Source of the DNA: JAXDBM01 sp964460245
Lineage (GTDB): Bacteria > Desulfobacterota > Syntrophia > Syntrophales > Fen-1087
Reading direction: 5' to 3'
Assembly (NCBI GenBank): GCA_964460245.1
Contig: CAYWTL010000003.1
Span: 1 to 61,520 of the forward strand
DNA length: 61,520 nucleotides
The position numbers were made by a program, and so were the translations under genes. Positions within the stretch are counted from its first letter, which is position 1. Every line of letters starts with the position of its first letter. The notes beneath the pieces are model-generated. The model saw only the letters and a program-made list of their open reading frames with translations, was not told where the DNA came from and ran no database searches. Of this stretch, positions 10,132 through 18,770 are shown piece after piece.

Positions 10132-10872
10132 ATGATCGTGCAACCCAAAGATGCGGCAACGGTCGTTCTCCTGCGAAATCCCCGCGGGCAGGACGGGGAG
10201 GGCTTCGAAGTCCTCATGGTGTTGCGGAACAGAACCAGCAGGTTCGTTCCCGGCTTCTACGTGTTTCCCGGCGGGGCCCTGGATGAGGCGGATTGCGCGC
10301 CGCATATGGAAGGATTCTGCAGCGGCTTGCGGGGCGAGCGGGCGCAGCGCCTCCTGGATCGATCCGCATCGCCCGCAAGAGCCCTGGGAGCATGGGTGGC
10401 GGGCATACGGGAAACCTTCGAAGAGGCGGGTCTGTTTCTGGCGTATCGGCAGGACGGCAGTCTGCTGTCTTTTCATGCCAACCGGACGGATCCGTTTCAT
10501 CGCTACCGGGATTTGCTGCGCCGGGGTAAAATGAGTTTCGCCGATCTGCTGCAGAAGGAGGCCCTCAAACTGGCCGCGGACCGGCTGCATTATTTTTCCC
10601 ACTGGGTCACGCCCTCGTTTTACCCGATCCGATACGATGTCCGTTTCTTCGTCGCCGAAGCGCCGGCGGGCCAGGAGGCCGTCCACGATGGCGGGGAATT
10701 GACGGAACATGCCTGGATCACGCCGCGGGATGCCCTCCGTTCTCATGAGGCGGGACGTTTCGACATGGTCTTTCCCACGGTGATGACGATGAAGGCCCTG
10801 TCCCAGTTCGGGACAATCCGTAAGGTGATTCAATCCACCCGGGGCAAGCGGATCGTCCTGGAATCGGGATGA
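10132..10872 (+). CDS. Nudix hydrolase, NUDT19-like with split Nudix box
   Basis: Predicted nucleoside-diphosphate-linked hydrolase of 246 residues. The Nudix box is interrupted: its first half is PGGALDEAD (about 46-54) and its catalytic half RETFEEAGLF lies about 45 residues later (about 99-108). This insertion is characteristic of the NUDT19 group, whose eukaryotic members hydrolyse CoA and acyl-CoA. The substrate here is not known. It stands alone on the plus strand, convergent with the next gene, 1 base apart. Confidence 0.85.
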   Translation: MIVQPKDAATVVLLRNPRGQDGEGFEVLMVLRNRTSRFVPGFYVFPGGALDEADCAPHMEGFCSGLRGERAQRLLDRSASPARALGAWVAGIRETFEEAGLFLAYRQDGSLLSFHANRTDPFHRYRDLLRRGKMSFADLLQKEALKLAADRLHYFSHWVTPSFYPIRYDVRFFVAEAPAGQEAVHDGGELTEHAWITPRDALRSHEAGRFDMVFPTVMTMKALSQFGTIRKVIQSTRGKRIVLESG

Positions 10873-10873
10873 C

Positions 10874-11341
10874 TCACGGTCCGTCGTCCCAGACGATCAC
10901 CGGCGGCGTCGAAATGGAAACCCGGTTCCCGTCGAGCATCTTCACGGACACCTGGATGCCCGGCAGGGAATACCACGCACCCAGGGGATCCCCCCGGGGA
11001 TCCAGGATCGCGAATCCATAGAGCGAACGGTTCAGTTCAAGGGCCTTGGATTGCATGCACCGAATGGTTTCCCGAAAGGGGTCCGGAGCGGGGTTCATTT
11101 TTTCCCACTGCGTCGAATCCAGAACAAAACGCCGGTCGATGCCGATCACGGCATTGGGGCGGACTTCCGGACCGCTGTAATAATAGACCAGATCGGGGTC
11201 GATCCGATAATGTTCAAAGGCTTCCGTGACGGCCGGATCCGGTTTGATCATTCCGTAGTTTTCGCTGAACCGGCCCGAGAAGAAAAGGAAGTAGCCTGCC
11301 AGGATGGCGACCGTGACGACCAGGATGAGTTTCAGATCCAT
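10874..11341 (-). CDS. hypothetical membrane-anchored protein
   Basis: I do not recognise a named family. The 155 residues start MDLKLILVVTVAILAGYFLFF, one membrane helix (about 4-21) or uncleaved signal, followed by a soluble domain of about 130 residues with one cysteine (IRCMQSK). The C-terminus ends in a beta-rich stretch. Codon use looks like that of its neighbours and no other frame is better, so it is probably a real periplasmic-facing protein. It is followed, 88 bases upstream, by the radical SAM gene on the same strand. Confidence 0.65.
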   Translation of the reverse strand: MDLKLILVVTVAILAGYFLFFSGRFSENYGMIKPDPAVTEAFEHYRIDPDLVYYYSGPEVRPNAVIGIDRRFVLDSTQWEKMNPAPDPFRETIRCMQSKALELNRSLYGFAILDPRGDPLGAWYSLPGIQVSVKMLDGNRVSISTPPVIVWDDGP

Positions 11342-11429
11342 TTCATTGGCCCATTTTCGATGCGTGATGCGAAGCGATTCCGGCCCTGTGGGTCATCGTC
11401 CGGCGAACGGGGCGGACCGGCCGTGCCCG

Positions 11430-12689
11430 TCATGATGGCTGCCGATCCCTGCAGAAGTCGCGGAAATTGTTCACCGCGACGAAGAATTCTCGCATCATGA
11501 TCACCCACTGATACCGACCCGCGGGCGTCAGGACGAAGTCGGGCGGTTCATAACGCAGTCCGCCGGCCAGCAGTAAGGCCAGGATGTCCGCCCAGAGATG
11601 CCGATAAAACTTCCCGCCGTACTTTTTTCGCATTGCCCCGGTGTCCAGCTTCATGCCGAAGAGTTTCATGAGAAAGTCGTAGCGGATGCGATCCCGGAGG
11701 CTGAAGTCCCGGGAGGCCATCAGGGGCGTCTCACCCCGTCCGGCCCGGTCGATGTATTGCCGGATGTTGAAGGTGTTCGCATAGCAGGTGCCGTTCAAAA
11801 ATCCGATGGAGCCGCTGCCCAGACCGGCATACTCGTCGTAATCGACGATATATTCGTCGATGAGGGTTCCTTTCTTGGAAAAGCACCAAGCCGATGAGAA
11901 CCGGTACGCCGGGATGAGCCCCGCAACGATCTGCCGGTAGAACTTTTCCTCCCGGCGGCTGTCCACCTGCCCGAGGGTTTTCTGGACCCTCTGCCGGGTG
12001 GCGTCCGATACCATCAGGGGATAGTAGGTGATCTGGTCCGTTCCGATATCCAGGAGCGTGTCCAGGTCGCGGCCGAGGGTCTCGGACCGCTGTGCGGGGA
12101 AATTGAAGATCATGTCGGCATTGAGGGTGTCGAAGACCCCCCGGATCCCCCTCAACCGGTCGCCGATCTCATCGCCGCTGCCGTATTTGTCGAAACGATC
12201 CATGTTCTTCAGGAGGCTGTTGTCGAAGCTTTGGACACCCACTGACAGGCGGTGCACGCCCGCCCGTTTGAGAGCGGCGATGTTTGTTTCGGTCAGGTGG
12301 TTCGGGTTGGTTTCGACGGACACCTCGCGGATGTCGAACCAATCACGGGCCGTTGTGAGGGTTTCCTCCAGTTCATCGATCAGGACGGTCGGTGTGCCGC
12401 CGCCGACGTAAATCCCCCCGAAATCGTATCCGCTTTCCCGGTAGATGCGGATTTCCCGTCGAAGCGCACGGAAGTAATCCCGGCAGAGCGTCTCGTCAAA
12501 AACGGTCCGGTTGAAGGAGCAGTAGGGGCACAGCTTTTCGCAGAAAGGGACATGAAGATAAAGCAGGCGGGGCTTTTCAACCACCGGCGGCGGGATCCGG
12601 GGGGCGGCGCCTTCTTCGAATTTCATGGCCCGCGCGAATTCGCGTCGCGCCGTCCATGTAATGATCCGGTTGATCAAGGAGATACCCAA
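11430..12689 (-). CDS. radical SAM protein, HemW/coproporphyrinogen-oxidase-like
   Basis: 419 residues. The SAM-radical cluster motif is CEKLCPYC (C-x3-C-x2-C, about 52-59), after the family segment LYLHVPFC. GIYVGGGTPT, VSVETNPNHLT and VHRLSVGVQSF are typical of the HemN/HemW family. A HemW-like role (heme trafficking) or another porphyrin-related role is possible; the extended N-terminus and the C-terminal region differ from canonical HemW, and I see no heme genes nearby, so the substrate is open. Confidence 0.85.
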   Translation of the reverse strand: MGISLINRIITWTARREFARAMKFEEGAAPRIPPPVVEKPRLLYLHVPFCEKLCPYCSFNRTVFDETLCRDYFRALRREIRIYRESGYDFGGIYVGGGTPTVLIDELEETLTTARDWFDIREVSVETNPNHLTETNIAALKRAGVHRLSVGVQSFDNSLLKNMDRFDKYGSGDEIGDRLRGIRGVFDTLNADMIFNFPAQRSETLGRDLDTLLDIGTDQITYYPLMVSDATRQRVQKTLGQVDSRREEKFYRQIVAGLIPAYRFSSAWCFSKKGTLIDEYIVDYDEYAGLGSGSIGFLNGTCYANTFNIRQYIDRAGRGETPLMASRDFSLRDRIRYDFLMKLFGMKLDTGAMRKKYGGKFYRHLWADILALLLAGGLRYEPPDFVLTPAGRYQWVIMMREFFVAVNNFRDFCRDRQPS

Positions 12690-12868
12690 ACGAAATTTTC
12701 CGCATAGCTAACAGACCGGCGGGAAATTATCAAGGGTCATTCTCCCTTCGCCCATGCGTGCGAAGTGAGCCGGAGACAATCGGTCGCGAGGGCGGCGATC
12801 ACTTGAATTCGTGATGTGATGATGTTATAGAACTGCGCAAATCCGTTCTGATGCGGAGGTTCATGGTC

Positions 12869-13432
12869 ATGCCCAAAAGAAAGGTTCTCGCGCTCTGGCG
12901 TGATGAGAAAATGAATGAGGAGGAGGCCCGGATCCTGAGGATGCCGTGCGCCGAGATTCCCGCGCCCTTCGACGCCGCCGGCAAGCGGGACATTCGGGTG
13001 CTGTTCGAGGCCTTCATGGAAAGGGACGACGCTTTGGGTCTGGCGGCCCCGCAGATCGGCATCAGCAGACGGGTGATCGCCTTCCGGAATAAAAATTTCG
13101 AGGAAAAGGGACGCCTGACCCGCGAGGAGGATTGCGAAGTGTTGGTCAATCCCCGGATCACGCAGACGCGGGGTGAGCCGGTGAAGGGTACGGAGGGCTG
13201 CCTGTCCTGTCCGGAAATTCAGGTCGAAATCTGCCGCTGGCCGGAAATCAAGGTCCGGGCCTTTGATCGTCACGGCCGGAAAATCAGCAAGCGGTACACC
13301 AACTTCCTTGCCCGCATCGTCCAGCACGAAATGGACCATCTGGACGGAAAGCTGATCGTGGACTATGACGGCACCGTCTACGTTCCCAAGAAAAACCGGG
13401 GCTTCTTCGACCGGTTGTTCCCGGTAAAATGA
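12869..13432 (+). CDS. def: peptide deformylase
   Basis: Removes the N-formyl group from nascent proteins. The three metal-site motifs are present in order: GLAAPQIG (about 58), EGCLSCP (about 110) and QHEMDHLDG (about 152), giving one cysteine and two histidines as metal ligands and the catalytic glutamate. I chose ATG 12869 because GGAGG lies nine bases upstream; two earlier in-frame ATGs (12851, 12863) sit on or too close to that ribosome site. No fmt follows, unlike many genomes; the gene stands alone and converges on the ABC operon. Confidence 0.94.
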   Translation: MPKRKVLALWRDEKMNEEEARILRMPCAEIPAPFDAAGKRDIRVLFEAFMERDDALGLAAPQIGISRRVIAFRNKNFEEKGRLTREEDCEVLVNPRITQTRGEPVKGTEGCLSCPEIQVEICRWPEIKVRAFDRHGRKISKRYTNFLARIVQHEMDHLDGKLIVDYDGTVYVPKKNRGFFDRLFPVK

Positions 13433-13435
13433 TCG

Positions 13436-14137
13436 TTAGATCGCCTTTCGCCAGGCCAGCCGCTGTTCCAACCAGCGGGAAAGCGTGGTGAAGGCAAAGC
13501 AGATCACGAAATAGACACAGGCAATAAAAAAGAATATTTCCGTGGGATAGATCATCGTCCGGTTGTTGACCTGCGTGGCCACGTGGGTCAGTTCGGAAAC
13601 CCCGACGATGAAGGCCAGCGAGGTGTCCTTGATCATGGAGACGAACTGGTTCACGAAGGAGGGGATCATGTTGCGGAGTGCCTGGGGCAGCACGACATAG
13701 ACCATTGCCTGGAAGGGTTTGAGCCCCGTCGAAAGAGCGGCCTCCGTTTGTCCCTTCGGGATTCCCTCGATTCCGGCCTGAATGATCTGGGACATGTAGG
13801 CCGAGGTGAAGAAGGTGAGTGCCATGATGACGGTCCAGCTTTCCGGCGTCGGTCCCCCCATGACCCACGGAAGCAGGAAGTACATCCAGAAAATGACCAT
13901 CAGAAGCGGAATCCCGCGTATTGCATTGACCACGGCAAGCGTCGCGTAACGGATGAGCCGGTTGCGGGAGACGCACAGTAGCCCGAGAGCCAGACCGCCC
14001 ACGAAGGAGAAGATCAGCCCCATCAGCGCGAGGTAGAGCGTCAGCATCAGCCCGCCCATCGGGCCGCTGGGGTATCGGCCGATCATAAAGTGGGTGATGT
14101 TGGTCCAGATCACGCCGAAGTCGAAGCCGGTTTCCAT
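13436..14137 (-). CDS. polar amino-acid ABC transporter permease (GltK/GlnP type)
   Basis: Inner-membrane subunit of an amino-acid importer; 233 residues with about five predicted membrane helices. The cytoplasmic EAA loop that contacts the ATPase is visible as EAALSTGLKPFQAMVYVVLPQA in two pieces (EAALSTGL about 131, LPQALRNMIP about 148). It starts 2 bases after the first permease ends and is the last gene of the four-gene operon. Its stop lies 3 bases from the end of the convergent def gene. Confidence 0.93.
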   Translation of the reverse strand: METGFDFGVIWTNITHFMIGRYPSGPMGGLMLTLYLALMGLIFSFVGGLALGLLCVSRNRLIRYATLAVVNAIRGIPLLMVIFWMYFLLPWVMGGPTPESWTVIMALTFFTSAYMSQIIQAGIEGIPKGQTEAALSTGLKPFQAMVYVVLPQALRNMIPSFVNQFVSMIKDTSLAFIVGVSELTHVATQVNNRTMIYPTEIFFFIACVYFVICFAFTTLSRWLEQRLAWRKAI

Positions 14138-14139
14138 GC

Positions 14140-14847
14140 CTATCGCACCCCCATGGGATTCAGGATGCGCTTGCTGTAGAGGGTCACCATCCAGGTAATC
14201 AAGAGGGAAAGTCCCAGGTAAACCAGCGTTGCCGCCGTGAAGGCCTCGAACCCCTTGAAAGTGTAGGCCTCCACCTGCCGGGCCTGATAGGTCAGTTCGG
14301 CCACGCCGATGGTCATCGCCAGCGAGGAGTTCTTGGTCAGGTTCAGAAACTGGTTGATCAGCGGCGGGATGGTCAGCCGCACGGCCTGGGGCAGGATGAT
14401 GTAATACATGGAGCGAAGGTAGGAGAAACCAGAGCTGCGCGCCGCCTCCATCTGCTCCTTCGGAATGGAACGCACACCGGAGCGGATATCCTCGGCGATA
14501 AAGGCAGAAGTGTAGATCGTCAGAGCAATGACGGCCGCGGCAAATTCGAAATTCATGCTGTTGAGCCAGTCATTCGCCGCTGTCGGAAGGATCTTGTAGG
14601 AACCGAAATACCAGAAGAAGATCTGGACCAGCAGAGGTGTGTTGCGGAAAAACTCCAGATAGGCGTGGGAAAACCACAGGAGCGGCCTGACGTTGCTCAT
14701 CCGCAGAACAGCGATCAGCAGGCCGAGGAGAAAGGAGAGGACCACCGATATGGCGGAAAGCTCCAGAGTAACCCTCAGTCCGGAGACCAGCCAGTCAAAA
14801 TACTGCCCGGAGGTTATGACAGACCAGTCAAACTTGTAGTTCAGCAC
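14140..14847 (-). CDS. polar amino-acid ABC transporter permease (GltJ type)
   Basis: Second membrane subunit of the same importer; 235 residues with about five helices and an EAA loop beginning EAARSSGFSYLRSMYYI (about 133) and ending LPQAVRLTIPPL. It pairs with the permease at 13436 as a heterodimer, the usual Glt/Aat arrangement. It follows the binding-protein gene after a 141-base gap that contains a strong stem-loop. Confidence 0.93.
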   Translation of the reverse strand: MLNYKFDWSVITSGQYFDWLVSGLRVTLELSAISVVLSFLLGLLIAVLRMSNVRPLLWFSHAYLEFFRNTPLLVQIFFWYFGSYKILPTAANDWLNSMNFEFAAAVIALTIYTSAFIAEDIRSGVRSIPKEQMEAARSSGFSYLRSMYYIILPQAVRLTIPPLINQFLNLTKNSSLAMTIGVAELTYQARQVEAYTFKGFEAFTAATLVYLGLSLLITWMVTLYSKRILNPMGVR

Positions 14848-14866
14848 GTTAAAATCGATCCCGATG

Positions 14867-14909
14867 AAAGCGGTCCTATCCCGGCACAGCGCCGAAACAG
14901 GACCGCTTT
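14867..14909. other. stem-loop between binding-protein and permease genes
   Basis: Eleven-base perfect inverted repeat AAAGCGGTCCT / AGGACCGCTTT (14867-14877 and 14899-14909) with a smaller CGGC/GCCG stem inside. On the minus strand it follows the binding-protein gene and precedes the permeases, where ABC operons often hold structures that protect the upstream message or attenuate the downstream genes. On the plus strand it is followed by CTCTTTTTT and could also stop antisense transcription. Confidence 0.6.
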
Positions 14910-14988
14910 CTCTTTTTTCGCTTTTGCCGGAAACATCACATCCGCCTTCACAGGCAGAGGCGCTGTTTCACGCACACCTGGCATAACG

Positions 14989-15801
14989 CTACTGGGCCTT
15001 GATCCTGAAGGTCCGCTGCAGCGGTGTGTCCGTCTTGGGGCCAAACCATTTCGTGAAGATTTTCGCCGCTTCGCCGCTCTTCTCCATCTCCAGGAGCGTC
15101 GCATTGACGAAATCGAGCAGCGCCTTGTCCCCCTTGCGGATGCCCAGTCCGTAGGGTTCGTCGGATATCCGGATATCCGGAATCTCGAAGGCCTCTTTGT
15201 TCGGCGCCTTGCCGAGAAGCCCCGCCAGCATCGATTCGTCCGTCGTCACAGCCACAACCTTGCCCTGCTGCAGGGCCAAGAAGGCCGACGGATAGTCGTC
15301 GAAAGACAGGATCGTTGCGGAGGGAACGGCCTTTTTCACGTTCTGCTCAGAGGTGGACCCCTTTGCCGTTCCGATCTTCTTGCCTTCCAGGTCGGCGAGC
15401 TTTTTCACCGAACCCTTTTTCGTCAGGAACTTCTGACCCGTGAGGAAGTAGGTGTAGCTGAAGTCGATCTGTTTCGCCCGCTCCTGGGTGATCGTCATGG
15501 TGGCCGCGACGAGGTCGATATTGCCGGCCATGAGCTGGGGCATGCGGGTCGCCGAGGTAACGGCCTTGATTTCGAGCTTCACGCCCATCCGCTTGGCGAT
15601 CGCCTTGCAGAAATCGACGTCGTACCCGATGATCGCCCGGGTTTTTTCATCGATGAAACCGAAGGGCGGAGCGGAATCTTTCACACCCGCAACCAGCACA
15701 CCCTTCTTCTTGATTTCAGCCAGGGTATCGCCCGCCCAGGCCGCCCCTTCCAAACCTGCCGCAAACACCAGTGCCAAAAAAAAGATCCCGAATTTCCTCA
15801 T
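14989..15801 (-). CDS. amino-acid ABC transporter substrate-binding protein
   Basis: Periplasmic receptor of the importer. Of 270 residues, the first 23 or so form a signal peptide ending AAWA. The mature protein has the SBP_bac_3 fold signature GYDVDFCKAIAKRMGVKLE (about 69) and the hinge region IDFSYTYFLTG. It resembles glutamate/aspartate/cystine receptors; the ligand cannot be fixed from sequence alone. It sits 25 bases after the ATPase gene. Confidence 0.93.
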   Translation of the reverse strand: MRKFGIFFLALVFAAGLEGAAWAGDTLAEIKKKGVLVAGVKDSAPPFGFIDEKTRAIIGYDVDFCKAIAKRMGVKLEIKAVTSATRMPQLMAGNIDLVAATMTITQERAKQIDFSYTYFLTGQKFLTKKGSVKKLADLEGKKIGTAKGSTSEQNVKKAVPSATILSFDDYPSAFLALQQGKVVAVTTDESMLAGLLGKAPNKEAFEIPDIRISDEPYGLGIRKGDKALLDFVNATLLEMEKSGEAAKIFTKWFGPKTDTPLQRTFRIKAQ

Positions 15802-15826
15802 ACTGAATTACCTCCTTGTTTGAATG

Positions 15827-16561
15827 TTATTGCATCGGTGACAGAATTTCCTTCAGGAAGAGCTTGGCCCTTTCATGCCGGGGGTTCCTGAAGAACTCCT
15901 CGGGCGGCGCCTCTTCCAGAATCACGCCAAAGTCGATAAAGGCCACGCGGTCAGCCACTTCCCGGGCAAAACCCATCTCGTGGGTGACCACAATCAGGGT
16001 CATGCCTGTATGGGCCAGGCCCTGCATGACCTGGAGCACCTCCCCGATCATCTCCGGGTCGAGCGCCGATGTCGGTTCGTCGAAAAGCATGATTTTGGGC
16101 TTCATGGCGAGCCCCCGGGCAATGGCGACCCGCTGCTGCTGCCCGCCGGAGAGCTGCGACGGGTAGGCGTCCCGCTTCTCGGCGAGGCCGACCCGCTCCA
16201 GGAGGGCCGTCGCCTGTTCCTCCGCTTCTTTTTTCTGGAGCTTTCTGATCTTGATCGGCGCCAGGGTGATGTTCTTGAGGACGCTCAGATGGGGATAGAG
16301 GTTGAACTGCTGGAAGACGAATCCGATCTCGGCGCGGAGCTGGTTGATATCGGTTTTCGGATCGGAAATATCTTTCCCGTCCACAACCAGCTTTCCCTTA
16401 TGAATGGGTTCGAGCTTGTTGATGGCACGGATCAGGGTGGATTTTCCGGAACCGGAGGGGCCGCACACGACGACCACCTCTCCCTGCTTGACCCGGAGGT
16501 TGACATCGTTCAGGACGTGCAGATCTTTAAACCATTTGTGAACTCCGTGAAACTGGATCAT
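15827..16561 (-). CDS. amino-acid ABC transporter ATP-binding protein (GlnQ type)
   Basis: Energy-coupling subunit, 244 residues starting MIQFHGVHKWFKD. Walker A is GPSGSGKST (about 36), the ABC signature is LSGGQQQRVAIARG (about 134) and Walker B is IMLFDEPTSALDP (about 155). The ATG at 16561 has GGGAG seven bases upstream; an upstream in-frame ATG at 16702 would add a tail without family similarity. It is the first gene of the operon ATPase, receptor, permease, permease. Confidence 0.94.
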   Translation of the reverse strand: MIQFHGVHKWFKDLHVLNDVNLRVKQGEVVVVCGPSGSGKSTLIRAINKLEPIHKGKLVVDGKDISDPKTDINQLRAEIGFVFQQFNLYPHLSVLKNITLAPIKIRKLQKKEAEEQATALLERVGLAEKRDAYPSQLSGGQQQRVAIARGLAMKPKIMLFDEPTSALDPEMIGEVLQVMQGLAHTGMTLIVVTHEMGFAREVADRVAFIDFGVILEEAPPEEFFRNPRHERAKLFLKEILSPMQ

Positions 16562-16828
16562 GAACGGCTCCCGTTCGTCGGGTTGATCTTTCGAATTCGC
16601 GAGGACCTGCCTATACAGCACATTTCGCAAAAGATCAATGCAATTCCTGCAAATCGGTTGACTGCATTCCAATCCAGGCAAGGATCGCGCTCCGTCTCGC
16701 ATACGCTTTTCCGCCTTGAAATCTCCCGGCGTTTATAGTACCCATGAAGACAATGGGGTGTATCCCGCGTCCGGTCCCCGTAGGCGGGCGCGGAACGATG
16801 GCCAATCAGACACTCAAGGAGATGCCCG

Positions 16829-17152
16829 ATGCTGAAAGTTCAATGCGCGGACTGCGGGAGGTCCTTCATCTGGACGGATGAAATGCCCCTGACGGGAAAA
16901 TGCCCCACTGTGGACTGCGAGTGGATCTATGACGTTCGCCGGGAACTGAAAAAAAGCGTCACGAGGCGGGAAGACGAGGCGCACCATGTCATTCGCTGTC
17001 CCCGCTGCAACGAGCCCGTTGCCGCGAAAGTGACGGTCTGCGAACACTGCGGTGAAGTGATCATCGGCTCGAGAACCTTCAAGAAAAAATACCTGTTGCT
17101 TGCCGTGGCGGTTGCGCTCATCGTTCTGTCCCTGGTGTTCTACTCCCGTTGA
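16829..17152 (+). CDS. small zinc-ribbon membrane protein
   Basis: 107 residues. Two zinc-binding parts are visible: C-A-D-C (6-9) with two more cysteines near 25 and 30, and a classical pair CPRC...CEHC (about 57-75). A membrane helix (about 88-104) follows a basic stretch and ends the protein, so the zinc part should face the cytoplasm. Ribosome site AAGGAG is 9 bases upstream. It precedes gcvT by 48 bases on the same strand and may be co-transcribed; I know no functional link to glycine cleavage. Confidence 0.8.
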   Translation: MLKVQCADCGRSFIWTDEMPLTGKCPTVDCEWIYDVRRELKKSVTRREDEAHHVIRCPRCNEPVAAKVTVCEHCGEVIIGSRTFKKKYLLLAVAVALIVLSLVFYSR

Positions 17153-17200
17153 CGGCCGCTTCCGCATCAACATCCGTAATGTGTTTTTCCGGAGAAGATC

Positions 17201-18322
17201 ATGAAAAGAACGCCCCTTTATGACCGCCATGTCGCGCTGGGAGCGAAAATGATCGATTTTGGCGGCTGGGAGATGCCGGTTCAATACACCGGCGTCATCG
17301 AAGAGCATCACGCCACTCGAACCGGCGCGGGTCTCTTCGACATCTGCCACATGGGAGAGATCGAAATCAGGGGCCCGCAGGCGCTGGATCTCCTGCAGAG
17401 GGTGATGAGCCGCAACCTGAACAGGCAGGAGACCGGCCAGATGAAGCTCAGTGTCCTGACCAACGAGCAGGGCGGGATCATCGATGACGTGACGGTCTAC
17501 AAACTGGCCGAGGACCGCTATTGGGTCGTCACGAACGCGGCCACGAAGGACAAGGATCTCCGGTGGATTCAGCACCAGATGCAGGAGGGAGCCTTTGCCG
17601 GAGCGGACATTGTCGACCGGACGGATGAGCTCGGCAAGATCGATTTGCAGGGTCCCCGGGCGCAGCGCATCCTTCAATCGCAAGCGGATGCGGATCCGGG
17701 GACTTTAAAATTCTATCACGCCATGCAGGCGACGGTGGCCGGAGTTCCCTCTCTGGTTTCACACAGCGGGTATACCGGCGAGGACGGCTTTGAGATTTAC
17801 GCAGACAGCCGCCGGATCGGGACCGTCTGGGACGGACTGATGGAAGCGGGCGCCGAATCGGGATTGAAAGCCGTTGGGCTGGGTGCGCGGGACACGCTTC
17901 GCCTGGAAGCGGGCATGATGCTTTACGGCCATGAGATGTGCGAAACCATCTCACCCTACGAGGTGGTTTATGGGTGGCTGGTCGACTTGGAAAAGGATTT
18001 TGTCGGCCGTGACGCTCTGGACCGGCAAAGGAAACGCGGGGTCGCCCGCAAGCTGGTGGGTTTTGAAATGGCTGAAAGGGGCATTGCCCGGTCGGGTTAC
18101 AAGATCTTCAAATACGGCCGTGAAATCGGAGAGGTCACATCCGGCACCTTCGCCCCCACATTGAACCGGGCCGTCGGTTTTGCCTTTCTTCCCGTCCAGT
18201 ATGCGGAACCGCAAACGGAATTGGAAATCCGGATTCGGGAGCGCCCGGTCAAGGCCAGGGTGGTCACGATCCCCTTTTACAGAAAGTGCGACAAACACAT
18301 TTTTTACAATGTCTTTATCTGA
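17201..18322 (+). CDS. gcvT: glycine cleavage system T protein (aminomethyltransferase)
   Basis: Transfers the aminomethyl-derived C1 unit from the H protein to tetrahydrofolate, releasing ammonia. The 373-residue protein starts MKRTPLYDRHVALGAKM and has the family segments GLFDICHMGEI, SHSGYTGEDGFEIY (about 187) and GLGARDTLRLEAGM (about 226). A GGAG ribosome site precedes the start. It begins the gcvT-gcvH-gcvPA series; only 48 bases separate it from the previous gene and I see no glycine riboswitch. Confidence 0.96.
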   Translation: MKRTPLYDRHVALGAKMIDFGGWEMPVQYTGVIEEHHATRTGAGLFDICHMGEIEIRGPQALDLLQRVMSRNLNRQETGQMKLSVLTNEQGGIIDDVTVYKLAEDRYWVVTNAATKDKDLRWIQHQMQEGAFAGADIVDRTDELGKIDLQGPRAQRILQSQADADPGTLKFYHAMQATVAGVPSLVSHSGYTGEDGFEIYADSRRIGTVWDGLMEAGAESGLKAVGLGARDTLRLEAGMMLYGHEMCETISPYEVVYGWLVDLEKDFVGRDALDRQRKRGVARKLVGFEMAERGIARSGYKIFKYGREIGEVTSGTFAPTLNRAVGFAFLPVQYAEPQTELEIRIRERPVKARVVTIPFYRKCDKHIFYNVFI

Positions 18323-18339
18323 TCTGAAGGGAGCCTGAC

Positions 18340-18738
18340 ATGTCCAAGAAAAACCCGGTCGACCGGAAATATTCCAAGGATCACGAATGGGCGCGGGATG
18401 ATGGAGACGGGGCGGTCACCGTCGGTATCACGGATTACGCTCAGGAGATGCTGACGGACATCGTTTTCGTGGAATTGCCAACTGTCGGGAAGGTTGTTAG
18501 ACAGATGGACCCATTCGCCGTGGTGGAGTCTGTCAAATCCGTTTCCGATGTCTATGCCCCGGTCGGAGGTGAGGTGATCCAGGTCAATACGAACCTGGAA
18601 ACCCGGCCGGAGCTGGTCAATCAGGATGCCTTCGGCGAGGGATGGATTGCCCGGATTCGAATGCATCAGCCGGAAGATCTGCAGGGGCTGATGGACGCCG
18701 CCGCTTACGAGGCGCTGATCCGGGAAGAGAAGCAATAG
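18340..18738 (+). CDS. gcvH: glycine cleavage system H protein
   Basis: Lipoyl carrier of the glycine cleavage complex, 132 residues. The lipoylated lysine lies in VVESVKSVSDVYAPVGGEV (Lys about 66). The N-terminus carries the family segment KDHEWAR. It lies 17 bases after gcvT and 32 bases before gcvPA, so co-expression is likely. Confidence 0.96.
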   Translation: MSKKNPVDRKYSKDHEWARDDGDGAVTVGITDYAQEMLTDIVFVELPTVGKVVRQMDPFAVVESVKSVSDVYAPVGGEVIQVNTNLETRPELVNQDAFGEGWIARIRMHQPEDLQGLMDAAAYEALIREEKQ

Positions 18739-18770
18739 ACCATGTGAAAGCGCGGAGAAGGAACCGTCCG

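Noticed and set aside
10018..10833. 271-codon frame opposite the Nudix gene
   Set aside because: Low-complexity antisense product; the Nudix motifs are on the other strand.
17153..17200. Glycine riboswitch before gcvT
   Set aside because: Only 48 bases are available and no tandem aptamer-like sequence is seen there or before the zinc-ribbon gene.
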